Below are positions 14,470 through 20,510 of a stretch of DNA of 20,510 nucleotides, piece after piece. The first letter of the stretch is position 1; each line of letters begins with the position of its first letter. The notes under the pieces are model-generated. The model was given only the letters and a program-made list of their open reading frames with translations. It ran no database searches and was not told the DNA's origin. Origin of the DNA: a virus. The DNA is taken from positions 1-20,510 of IMG/VR virus record IMGVR_UViG_3300027917_000197; one strand, written 5' to 3'. A program made the position numbers and the translations under genes.

Positions 14470-15321
14470 ATGAATAACATCATGTTAGCATCATTTAGCT
14501 GCAAGCTCTGGCCCGTCCAGCGGCAAGACCGGCGCATCACTAGCGCCATTGCCACGAAGGTCGGCCTCGGCGGAAAGTCGGGCGTTTTCAAGAAGTTCCG
14601 AATCAACACGCATCGTGACGAATGGTTGCGGATCACCCGTAACCGCGACGCGTTTCGGGCCTTTCACTACGCTATGACGATCCCGTACAAGCACGGCGCA
14701 TCGCTCCTGAACCCGCTCGCTTTTGACGAGTATCAGGATCGCTTCAATGCCGCGCAAATCGAGCATGACGATGCTGTCAACGCGTTCTTCTTAAACCTCG
14801 ACAGCATACTAGCCGAAGCGCGGCTTGCGCTGACAACCGATGACGGTACCTGCTATTTCCGCGAATCAGACTATGCGGACCTGACGCCCGACGCGTTCAC
14901 GTTCGATATGCTGGTCGAACCGTTAGTCCACGATGCGACGTTCGATGCCTTCTCTGACCTAATCGGCGCTGAGAAGGCGCAGGAACTCGCTGACAAGCTC
15001 GCGGCGGAAAACGATAGGGCATTCAGGGCCTCAGTCGATAGCGTCTCACAGCGCGTCTCAGACGCTCTGATGCGCGCTGCTGACCGGCTCCACAATGCCG
15101 AGCGCTGGAACCCGTCCGCGGTCGAAGCGTTGCAGGAACTCACGGACCTGCTGCCGGTGTTGAACATCACGAATGACCCGAAAATTGAGCAGACTCGCAA
15201 GCAAATCGCGAGCCTGTTCCGGGCCTATTCGGTCGATTCGTTCAACGACAAGGCAACGCGGCAGTCCTGCGCACACAAGGTTGACCAAATCTTGTCCAAA
15301 TTTGGTCGGTCGGGGAGTTAA
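14470..15321 (+). CDS. DUF3150-like protein next to MoxR ATPase
   Basis: This 283-aa, mostly helical protein has no membrane segment. Residues about 10-35 include CKLWPVQRQDRRITSAIATK, like the N-terminus of DUF3150 proteins, and the middle (IEHDDAVNAFFLNLDSI, about 97-113) fits the helical part of that family. A Ser/Ala/Glu-rich helix with EKAQELADKLAAENDRAF (about 168-185) and a C-terminal basic tail follow. DUF3150 proteins are often found next to a MoxR-type ATPase and a VWA protein, and that is exactly the case here. The family link is a recognition by pattern and context, not a proven match. Its molecular role is unknown; it may be a substrate or adaptor of the ATPase pair. Confidence 0.6.
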   Translation: MNNIMLASFSCKLWPVQRQDRRITSAIATKVGLGGKSGVFKKFRINTHRDEWLRITRNRDAFRAFHYAMTIPYKHGASLLNPLAFDEYQDRFNAAQIEHDDAVNAFFLNLDSILAEARLALTTDDGTCYFRESDYADLTPDAFTFDMLVEPLVHDATFDAFSDLIGAEKAQELADKLAAENDRAFRASVDSVSQRVSDALMRAADRLHNAERWNPSAVEALQELTDLLPVLNITNDPKIEQTRKQIASLFRAYSVDSFNDKATRQSCAHKVDQILSKFGRSGS

Positions 15322-15356
15322 TCCCCGGTCTTGGCAAACCCTCAGGAGAATCCATT
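15311..15356 (+). promoter_or_regulatory. gene-start module copy 4
   Basis: CGGGGA/TCCCCG (15311-15316, 15322-15327) whose loop GTTAA holds the upstream TAA stop; GGTCTTGGCAAACC at 15327-15340; AGGAGAATCC. The distance to ATG is 30 bases. Confidence 0.88.
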
Positions 15357-16349
15357 ATGAGCAACAAAGTATCCATCGCACAGGCCGCCCGGATCATGTC
15401 CACGGCCTACAAAAACCGCAAGCGCAACGGCAAGCCTTTCAAGGTCCTGCTGCTGGGTCCACCGGGCGTCGCAAAAACCGCGGCAGTCCGTCAACTTGGC
15501 CAGTCGGTCGGCATGCCGGTCGTGGAGTGGCTGCTGTCGAACAAGGCACCCGAGCATATAACGGGTTACCCGTACCTCGACAACGGCGTGATGAAGTACG
15601 CCCGGCCTGTTTTCTGGCCGACTGAGCAATGCGTTCTACTGGTCGATGAACTCGGACAGTGTCCGATTCAAGTCCAGAACGTCGCCATGCCGGTTGTCTA
15701 CGAAGGCACCAACGGCGTGCATACGCTGCCGGAAGGCACAATCACAATCGCTTGCGCGAACCGCGCGGAAGACCGGGCTGGCTCAACGGTACTGACAACG
15801 GCGCTCCGGCGTCGCTTCGATATCATCGTTGAGGTCGAACCCACGAAGGCCGAGTGGCTGGACTGGGCGAAAGCCAATAACGTCAACCCGTTCGTCGTAG
15901 CGTGGGTCGAATCGAACCTGAATACAGTCCTAGACTTCGATCCGAAGTCGAAGGAAGGTTACCTCGCACCCGCTACGCTGGAGCAAGCCGGGGATCAAGT
16001 CGATATGTACAACAACGACTGCAACAACCCCGATTTGGCTGTCACCCTGCACGGTACCCTCGGCGGCGACTACGCGTCGAAGCTGCTGGCGTTCATGGAA
16101 ACATACGACGCCCTGCCTAGCTACGACGATATCCGCACGTCACCCGAAACCGCCGCGGTATGCCCCGAGCATATCTCAGCGGTCGCGTCGATGCTGGCTG
16201 GCAACGCCCGGTACGTTCACGGTGCCGCGCTGGTCCGCTACATGATGCGCTACACGCCCGAAGCTCAGGCGCGGCTGGTCACGGCCCTGTCCGAAGCAGT
16301 ACGGCAACACCCCGAGGTCTCGGCGCTCGCTGAGACGCTGGGCCTCTAA
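15357..16349 (+). CDS. MoxR-family AAA+ ATPase
   Basis: This 330-aa protein has Walker A GPPGVAKT (34-41), Walker B VLLVDE (93-98), sensor 1 in ACANR (132-136) and a candidate arginine finger LRRRFD (150-155). MoxR-type AAA+ proteins form hexameric rings that remodel partner proteins, often together with a VWA-domain protein bound to metal, which is the next gene. Annotation pipelines may label such phage proteins CobS (cobaltochelatase), but no cobalamin genes are here. N4-like phages also carry a MoxR/VWA pair among their conserved genes. The gene starts at an AGGAGAATCC site 30 bases behind the 14-mer. All motifs look intact, so an active ATPase is expected. Confidence 0.88.
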   Translation: MSNKVSIAQAARIMSTAYKNRKRNGKPFKVLLLGPPGVAKTAAVRQLGQSVGMPVVEWLLSNKAPEHITGYPYLDNGVMKYARPVFWPTEQCVLLVDELGQCPIQVQNVAMPVVYEGTNGVHTLPEGTITIACANRAEDRAGSTVLTTALRRRFDIIVEVEPTKAEWLDWAKANNVNPFVVAWVESNLNTVLDFDPKSKEGYLAPATLEQAGDQVDMYNNDCNNPDLAVTLHGTLGGDYASKLLAFMETYDALPSYDDIRTSPETAAVCPEHISAVASMLAGNARYVHGAALVRYMMRYTPEAQARLVTALSEAVRQHPEVSALAETLGL

Positions 16350-16358
16350 GGCTCAACC

Positions 16359-16408
16359 GCGGGACCTTGTGTCCCGCCGGTCTTGGCAAACCTACAGGAG
16401 AATCCATT
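16359..16408 (+). promoter_or_regulatory. gene-start module copy 5
   Basis: GCGGGAC/GTCCCGC with loop CTTGT (16359-16377); here the stop codon is 9 bases upstream of the stem. GGTCTTGGCAAACC at 16379-16392; AGGAGAATCC. The distance to ATG is 30 bases. Confidence 0.88.
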
Positions 16409-17863
16409 ATGAACTACGCGAAATTTCAACACCCGCTGATTGAAACCGCGGTGCGCCATATCTGGCATCCGTGGATCAAGCGCATCATCAAGCGCTTGCC
16501 GATTGTTGACGGGTCGGCAGTCACCAAAACCATGGCGACTGACGGGGCGCGGATTTTTGTGAATCCGCACTACATCACGACTCTCAGCATCGGTGAATTG
16601 GCCGCTGTTCTCGTTCACGAAGCGCTGCACGTTATCATGCGGCATCCGCTTCGTCGCAATGGCCGCGACCCGCGCAAGTGGAACGTGGCATGCGATCATG
16701 CAATCAACTGGATCATCGACAAGCTCAACTACACCCTGCCCAAAAACGTGCTGGAAGGCCGTGAGGGGTCGGCAGAGCAAATCTACGGTCAGGTTGAGCG
16801 CGAGTACGAGCAAGAGCAGCAGTCGCGTCAGCAGAATAACGGCGAATCGTCGAAGTCTGAACAGTCAGATGACAATGCACAATCGAATGGCAGCAACGAA
16901 TCCAAGGATTCCGAGCAGCAGGACGGTGGTGATTCAGAGTCTGGCGAGCAGGGCGAGCAGGGCGAAAGTGGCGAATCCGGTCAATCCGGCGAGGCTGCCG
17001 AGTCTGGCGAGTCTAGCTCAGAATCGACTGCTGGTAACAGCGGCGATCCGGGCAACGCTTACGACGATGACGGCGTGGACCTGTTCGACTATCCGCTGGA
17101 AGACGGCGAAACAATGGCCGACGCCGAGCGGCGAATCGACAGGCTTTGCGCCGGGGCTTCCATGGATATGGAACACGACGACGAAGAACCTTCGCACTAC
17201 GAGAAGGAACTGCTGATTGACCGCGCCGAGACGGAACTCGACTGGCCGAAGGAACTGGAAGAATACATCCAGAACCTCGGCGGTGCCGAATACAGCATGA
17301 ATCCACCGCACATCGGATTCATGCAGCAGGGCATCATCTGCAATCAGTTGAACCCGTCCGGTATCGGCAACGTAGTGCTAGCAGTTGACGTGTCTGGCTC
17401 CATCGACAAGCCGAAGCTCAAGCTGGTCATCACGCACCTGATGCTGTTCATCGAGAACATCGACTACGAATCGCTGCGAATCATCACCTGCGATACCTCG
17501 GTGCGGTTTGACGAGACGTACTTCCGCGGTGTACCGGTAGACTGGAACGACTTGGTTCGTCGGGGCATCACGGGCGGCGGCACTAAGGTGAAACCCGTTT
17601 TCGACAAGCTCAACGACGAAGGCGTGACGCCTGACCTGCTGATTTACTTCACGGACCTGCTGATGCCGCGCAAAGGCATCAGCATGCGCGAAAGAGCGAT
17701 TCAGGAAGACGATCCGGGCTACCCGGTAGTCTGGCTGGTCGATCAGGAAGGCGCTTGTGACGGTACCGGTGGTCTCAACGACCCGGAAGAATCCACGGAC
17801 AATATGTGGAAAACGTACGGCTGGGAACCGGAGTACGGCATCGCAATCGACGCTTGCAAGTAA
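16409..17863 (+). CDS. metallopeptidase-like/VWA protein, MoxR partner
   Basis: This 484-aa protein starts at the ATG at 16409 (frame open from 16367). The N-terminal domain has HEALHVIMRH (70-79), an HExxH zinc-peptidase-type motif, then CDHAINWIID (96-104), as in DUF2201-type putative metallopeptidases. A long acidic, Ser/Gln/Gly-rich linker follows (about 128-225, with repeated ESGE and GEQGE units). The C-terminal VWA-like domain has MIDAS DVSGS (327-331), TGGGTKV (388-394) and FTD (414-416). Such proteins pair with MoxR ATPases, here the previous gene. Phage versions are often called CobT-like; the HExxH domain argues against a plain cobaltochelatase. Peptidase activity is possible, and metal-dependent binding by the MIDAS is likely. 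Confidence 0.88.
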   Translation: MNYAKFQHPLIETAVRHIWHPWIKRIIKRLPIVDGSAVTKTMATDGARIFVNPHYITTLSIGELAAVLVHEALHVIMRHPLRRNGRDPRKWNVACDHAINWIIDKLNYTLPKNVLEGREGSAEQIYGQVEREYEQEQQSRQQNNGESSKSEQSDDNAQSNGSNESKDSEQQDGGDSESGEQGEQGESGESGQSGEAAESGESSSESTAGNSGDPGNAYDDDGVDLFDYPLEDGETMADAERRIDRLCAGASMDMEHDDEEPSHYEKELLIDRAETELDWPKELEEYIQNLGGAEYSMNPPHIGFMQQGIICNQLNPSGIGNVVLAVDVSGSIDKPKLKLVITHLMLFIENIDYESLRIITCDTSVRFDETYFRGVPVDWNDLVRRGITGGGTKVKPVFDKLNDEGVTPDLLIYFTDLLMPRKGISMRERAIQEDDPGYPVVWLVDQEGACDGTGGLNDPEESTDNMWKTYGWEPEYGIAIDACK

Positions 17864-17869
17864 CACCCG

Positions 17870-17917
17870 CGGGGGCGCAAGCCCCCCGGTCTTGGCAAAC
17901 CTCAAAGGAGAATCACT
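17870..17917 (+). promoter_or_regulatory. gene-start module copy 6
   Basis: GGGGGC/GCCCCC with a GCAA tetraloop (17871-17886), 7 bases after the previous stop; GGTCTTGGCAAACC at 17888-17901; AAAGGAGAATC. The distance to ATG is 30 bases. Confidence 0.88.
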
Positions 17918-18217
17918 ATGAAAAACACGTTAGTAATTAGAACCGACAGCGACGATGACTTCCGCGCTATGCACAAGATGTTTTCGGATATCCTGCGCGC
18001 GGTCTCGTCCGCTGGTCAGACTGACGGACCCATTACGATGTTCGGCGTGGCTGGCGATGAACCCGGCACGGATCAAATCCGCGCGGAGATTGACAGCATC
18101 GAACAGCGGGTCCTGATTCGCGCGGTACCCAACGGCAACGCAAAGCACGTTCATCCCGATACGGATGAAGACGAGGTGCTGCGCGAACTGCCTGAGTTTG
18201 TGCCGATGATGCACTGA
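17918..18217 (+). CDS. hypothetical acidic protein (99 aa)
   Basis: This acidic protein starts MKNTLVIRTDSDDDFRAMHK and has two likely helices (about 12-30, 55-67) around short strands. The C-terminus is Asp/Glu-rich (HPDTDEDEVLRELPEF). It has no Cys, membrane segment or catalytic motif. It follows the VWA gene and shares its transcription unit, so it may belong to the same system, but the sequence gives no direct evidence. Acidic small phage proteins can mimic DNA or bind host proteins; that is speculation here. Confidence 0.75.
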   Translation: MKNTLVIRTDSDDDFRAMHKMFSDILRAVSSAGQTDGPITMFGVAGDEPGTDQIRAEIDSIEQRVLIRAVPNGNAKHVHPDTDEDEVLRELPEFVPMMH

Positions 18218-18222
18218 CCGGT

Positions 18223-18267
18223 CGGGGCTTCGGCCCCGGTCTTGGCAACCCTAAAGGAGAATTGATT
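18223..18267 (+). promoter_or_regulatory. gene-start module copy 7
   Basis: CGGGGC/GCCCCG with a TTCG tetraloop (18223-18238), 5 bases after the previous stop; a one-base-shorter motif GGTCTTGGCAACC (18238-18250); AAAGGAGAATTG. The distance to ATG is 30 bases. Confidence 0.87.
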
Positions 18268-18474
18268 ATGAAAACTTACCAAGTATTTTGTGCGAATTGC
18301 TGGCAGGAATACCGGCAACGATGCAGCACGGAACCAAAGATATGCGGCGCTTGCGGCGCTGACTATATCGCAACCCGCGAAGATCGCTGCACTGTGCGCT
18401 CCGAAATTACCGGCGAGCGCTGCATCAAGCGACGCGATCACTTAAACGCGCACCAGTGGCGCAATCGGGGTTAA
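18268..18474 (+). CDS. small double zinc-site protein (68 aa)
   Basis: The start is ATG at 18268; a TTG at 18262 is in frame but less likely. Eight likely ligands are in order: C8-x2-C11 and C26-x2-C29 form a zinc ribbon, and C41-x10-C52-x5-H58-x3-H62 forms a second CCHH site. The rest is basic. Zinc-ribbon micro-proteins in phages usually bind nucleic acid or host RNA polymerase or ribosome parts. No known family match was recognised. The stop lies in the loop of the next module's hairpin. Confidence 0.75.
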   Translation: MKTYQVFCANCWQEYRQRCSTEPKICGACGADYIATREDRCTVRSEITGERCIKRRDHLNAHQWRNRG

Positions 18475-18511
18475 TACCCCGGTCTTGGCAAACCCTAAAG
18501 GAGAATCCATT
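18466..18511 (+). promoter_or_regulatory. gene-start module copy 8
   Basis: CGGGGT/ACCCCG (18466-18471, 18476-18481) with loop TAAT containing the upstream TAA stop; GGTCTTGGCAAACC at 18481-18494; AAAGGAGAATCC. The distance to ATG is 31 bases. Confidence 0.88.
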
Positions 18512-18862
18512 ATGAACAAACCCGTTACTCGATTATTCACCCGGTCTGCGCTCGAAAATTGGTTCGGCGCTACCGGCGACAAGGCACCCGACTGGGTTGG
18601 GGGCCGTGAAACAATGGAACTGTGCCGCGATGCGCTTCGGCAACTGTGGGATTTCCCAAAGGACACCAAACGCATCTGGCTCACAGCCAGCACGGTGCCG
18701 ACACCCGGCGAGTCATATCGTCTGAAAAGGGCCGGGGTTGGCTGGCTGGACAACGGCCCGAGCTACGAAAGCGGACGGTTTTCGTTTGACAGTTCAGCCC
18801 AGCGGTACCTCGGCAGGCGATTCGACACGAAGTACGTCTATATCACAATGGAATATGAGTAA
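18512..18862 (+). CDS. hypothetical protein, last gene of plus operon (116 aa)
   Basis: The start is the ATG at 18512 behind the AAAGGAGAATCC site. The protein is basic, with a helical N-terminal half containing WVGGRETMELCRDALRQLWD (about 28-47) and a strand-rich C-terminal half (RIWLTASTVPTPGESYRL, then KYVYITMEYE at the end). It has no membrane segment. It is followed at once by a strong terminator, so it closes the operon. The family was not recognised. Confidence 0.75.
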   Translation: MNKPVTRLFTRSALENWFGATGDKAPDWVGGRETMELCRDALRQLWDFPKDTKRIWLTASTVPTPGESYRLKRAGVGWLDNGPSYESGRFSFDSSAQRYLGRRFDTKYVYITMEYE

Positions 18863-18870
18863 GACCTTGA

Positions 18871-18905
18871 GCCCTGCTCCCCGTCCGGGGGGCGGGGCTT
18901 TTTTT
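18871..18905 (+). terminator. Rho-independent terminator of the plus operon
   Basis: A 12-bp GC-rich stem with two G-U pairs (left arm 18871-18882, right arm 18887-18898, TCCG-type loop) is followed by seven T (18899-18905), 8 bases after the last stop codon. It ends the eight-gene transcript. Confidence 0.85.
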
Positions 18906-18972
18906 ATGTCCACGCAAGATTTCTTATGCCAGAAGGGATGCGGCGAGCGCTGCGGAGTTGCGGCTCGCGCTT

Positions 18973-19011
18973 AAAAAAAGACCCCGCGGCGAGCGTCCTT
19001 ACCGCGGGGTC
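18973..19011 (-). terminator. Rho-independent terminator for leftward transcript
   Basis: A perfect 10-bp stem (GACCCCGCGG at 18980-18989, CCGCGGGGTC at 19002-19011) has seven A on its left (18973-18979), which read as a T-tract on the minus strand. It lies 53 bases behind the end of the leftward gene at 19064 and blocks it from running into the plus operon. Its right arm also serves as the stem of the ninth copy of the start module. Confidence 0.8.
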
Positions 19012-19048
19012 GGCTTTGGCAAGCCCAGCAAGAAAAGGAGAATCCTTG
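19012..19048 (+). repeat. orphan ninth copy of the gene-start module
   Basis: GGCTTTGGCAAGCC (19012-19025) is a perfect 5-bp hairpin with TGGC loop; AAGGAGAATCC follows (19034-19045), but no ATG: TTG CTG stands where ATT ATG is expected, and only sequence antisense to the leftward gene follows. About 7 extra bases lie between the 14-mer and the ribosome site. It is probably a remnant left after loss or exchange of a gene. Confidence 0.7.
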
Positions 19049-19063
19049 CTGCCTGTAAATATA

Positions 19064-20143
19064 TCACAAATCGTCGGCTGTCACGCCACTTGGATAATCC
19101 TCATACACGTAGCGATCCGTTTGTTCGGGCCGTTTCGATCCTTCCTGATCGTCACCCACACCCCTCACAAAATCCTGAATATTCCTCCTCTCCCACGATT
19201 TTTCTCGGACCATTGCCCCGGTCCACTCCTCAACTAACCCATTACGCCTTACCCTAAACCCGCTCCTGTCACAGATTTCGTATTGCGACGGATACTCGTC
19301 GGCATTCGGATTCAGGATGCTGTAGTCGCCATTGAAGGTCGGCGGCGGTAGTGACAGTTCAGGGCGGCCAAAAACGAAGTGTAACTTACCGTCCAGATAG
19401 CGATGCGCGACTTCTGGTATGCGGACATTCGCAACCGGGACACCAGCAATGATCGTGTGATTGGCATACAAATGCTCAATCAGCCCACCGGTATTGATTA
19501 GCCAGCCAATACCTGCTGCTGGCGAATCGTACCCTGTCAGCGACAAGCTGGCTGGTATTGGCTGAACATTGACGTTGTTGTTCGCAATGACATTGTTTCC
19601 TGTCATCGCGAGATGGGCGATGTCGCCTACGCCTACGCTCGTTCCATTATTAGTAAACGTGCTGGGAGCAAACGCCGTCATCGTCCCAGACGGCGTACCC
19701 GGAAGAAGATTCCACGTTACTGTGATGGTGGATTCAGGTGACAGCGTAACCCAAATGTCACCAAGCACATAACCAGACCCGTCTATATCAAGCGACAGCG
19801 GCGAGAGCGAGAGCCCAGCCAGCGTAACCGGGATGTTCTGTCCGTAAACAGCATCAGGATCAAATGCGTTGAGAGTAAGCGCCCCAGTGGGAGCGAACAC
19901 CGCTGGGCCAGAGGTTACCGCCGTGACAAATTTGGCGAGCGTGAGTGTGCCGTCATCTGTGACGTACACGTCACCGATTTCACGACTTGACGTTGCCCAA
20001 TAATTGGTCGCCCAGTAATTAGTCGCCCAATAACTGGGTAGCCAATAACCACCTACCTCGGTTGGCTCACCCCAATACTCGTCAGCCCAGTAGTTACTGG
20101 CGAAGTATTTGCTGGCAAACCATCCTGCGCCGCCCGCTGCCAT
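19064..20143 (-). CDS. putative tail/fibre protein with YWAT repeats
   Basis: The N-terminus of this 359-aa protein has aromatic repeats (FASKYFASNYWADEYW, then YWATNYWATNYWATS, about 9-52), a pattern of five-residue A-[TS]-[NK]-Y-[WF] units seen in phage proteins of unknown role. The middle (about 55-260) is Thr/Ser/Gly-rich and beta-structured. The C-terminus has YEICDRSGFRVRRNGLVEEW (about 287-306), then ERRNIQDFVRGVGDDQ (about 319-334), close to the CDRTGF...WEPRHPQDFVR motif of small phage proteins, here fused to a long N-terminal part. It lies 4 bases behind the upstream gene and ends before the minus-strand terminator. Confidence 0.75.
   Translation of the reverse strand: MAAGGAGWFASKYFASNYWADEYWGEPTEVGGYWLPSYWATNYWATNYWATSSREIGDVYVTDDGTLTLAKFVTAVTSGPAVFAPTGALTLNAFDPDAVYGQNIPVTLAGLSLSPLSLDIDGSGYVLGDIWVTLSPESTITVTWNLLPGTPSGTMTAFAPSTFTNNGTSVGVGDIAHLAMTGNNVIANNNVNVQPIPASLSLTGYDSPAAGIGWLINTGGLIEHLYANHTIIAGVPVANVRIPEVAHRYLDGKLHFVFGRPELSLPPPTFNGDYSILNPNADEYPSQYEICDRSGFRVRRNGLVEEWTGAMVREKSWERRNIQDFVRGVGDDQEGSKRPEQTDRYVYEDYPSGVTADDL
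19995..20039 (-). repeat. 15-bp tandem repeat inside the YWAT protein gene
   Basis: Three near-identical 15-bp units (19995-20009, 20010-20024, 20025-20039), each starting GCCCA on the plus strand, encode repeated W-A-T-N-Y units; a degenerate fourth follows. Length variation between related phages is likely here. Confidence 0.75.
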
Positions 20144-20147
20144 CGTC

Positions 20148-20510
20148 TTACGACGACGGGCTAAGCGTCATCGCCGTCCTGTTGTTGCTGGCATCGAGCG
20201 TAGAGCTTACTCGGTCTTCGTTATCGCCCGGATCGCGGAATACCGTGCCATTGGTATTCGTCTCTCCGGCCAAAACCGCAAGTATGATGCTCATAATCTG
20301 TTGTGCGGTGTAGGAACCGTTCGTCTCGCAAACCTTGGCCCAGATTTCCGTGACATACGTGCTGTCCAGTGCATCGGACGTAAACGCATTAGTGGCAATC
20401 TTGGCTGCGGTGATCGCGTCCGAGTCCAGTGACGATGCGGTTATCGCGTTGGCAACAGTATCGTTCACGGTAACCAGCGGCGTGGCATCGTTCAGGTCGA
20501 AGTCCAGTAA
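20148..20510 (-). CDS. phage structural / fibre-like protein, C-terminal part
   Basis: The frame is open to the right edge, so the start is outside the window; a GTG at 20468 is only an internal codon. The visible 120 residues have AITASSLDSDAITAAKIATN, a repeat type common in tail fibre and related proteins. A C-terminal domain follows with YTAQQIMSIILAVLAGETNT, then FRDPGDNEDRVSSTLDASNN and RTAMTLS, matching a motif I know from phage virion proteins (FRD..D.KDRVTATVDA.GNRTAV). It ends 4 bases before the YWAT protein gene. A fibre or upper-baseplate role is likely. Confidence 0.75.
   Translation of the reverse strand, partial: LLDFDLNDATPLVTVNDTVANAITASSLDSDAITAAKIATNAFTSDALDSTYVTEIWAKVCETNGSYTAQQIMSIILAVLAGETNTNGTVFRDPGDNEDRVSSTLDASNNRTAMTLSPSS

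Noticed and set aside
14470-17863. True cobaltochelatase CobS/CobT (cobalamin synthesis)
   Set aside because: The ATPase/VWA pair resembles CobS/CobT only by general domain type; no CobN or cobalamin gene is near, and the VWA partner has an extra HExxH domain.
13994-19048. The repeated units as a CRISPR array or integron cassette array
   Set aside because: Repeats are separated by whole genes of differing size, not by short spacers; there are no cas genes. No integrase and no attC-like sites were found.
18926-19257. Plus-strand frames after the orphan start module
   Set aside because: They lack a proper ATG at the module's fixed distance and become antisense to the end of the leftward 359-aa gene; the translated sequence looks like a shadow.

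Overview
The window is a piece of a tailed-phage genome (or prophage) of podovirus type, probably infecting a Gram-negative bacterium. The clearest markers are a P22-like head and neck set (portal, a gp4-like and a gp10-like tail accessory protein), a terminase large subunit, a scaffold, a major capsid protein and a phage-borne GroES-like co-chaperonin. GC is fairly high, Shine-Dalgarno sites are of the AGGAG type, and genes are tightly packed with ATGA, TGATG and TAATG overlaps. No tRNA, CRISPR array, transposon, integrase or replication gene was seen. The host genus cannot be fixed from the sequence.

Layout. (1) Positions 1-13484, minus strand, read right to left: putative small terminase (13484), a 320-bp gap with a promoter/operator candidate and CTGAGA repeats, a run of tiny genes (zinc knuckle, membrane peptide, basic peptide and others), large terminase, portal, a small overlapping gene, GroES-like protein, scaffold, two small head genes (one probably decoration), major capsid protein, three virion-type proteins including gp4-like, the gp10-like protein, then small tail-associated proteins running off the left edge. 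(2) 13485-14041: a divergent gene-free region with a plausible plus-strand promoter followed by about 400 bp unusually rich in perfect hairpins with GNRA, UUCG and CUUG loops, a candidate structured RNA or long leader. (3) 14042-18862, plus strand: eight genes. Three form a MoxR-type set: a DUF3150-like protein, a MoxR-family AAA+ ATPase, and a protein with an HExxH metallopeptidase-like domain, an acidic Ser/Glu/Gln linker and a VWA/MIDAS domain. The other five are small proteins, one with two possible zinc sites. (4) 18863-19063: convergent terminators. (5) 19064-20510, minus strand: two more virion or fibre-type genes, the second running off the right edge.

The most striking feature is a module repeated in front of every one of the eight plus-strand genes. 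It has a GC-rich hairpin of variable sequence, a nearly invariant 14-mer GGTCTTGGCAAACC, and an AGGAGAAT ribosome site, with the 14-mer always starting 29-31 bases before the ATG. In four junctions the upstream stop codon lies in the hairpin loop. A ninth copy at 19012 has no gene behind it and sits against the end of the structural module. The layout recalls the start-associated sequences of cluster K mycobacteriophages but is unrelated in sequence. Together with the hairpin-rich leader it suggests a coordinated post-transcriptional control system, or a cassette-like way of exchanging genes, in this accessory operon.
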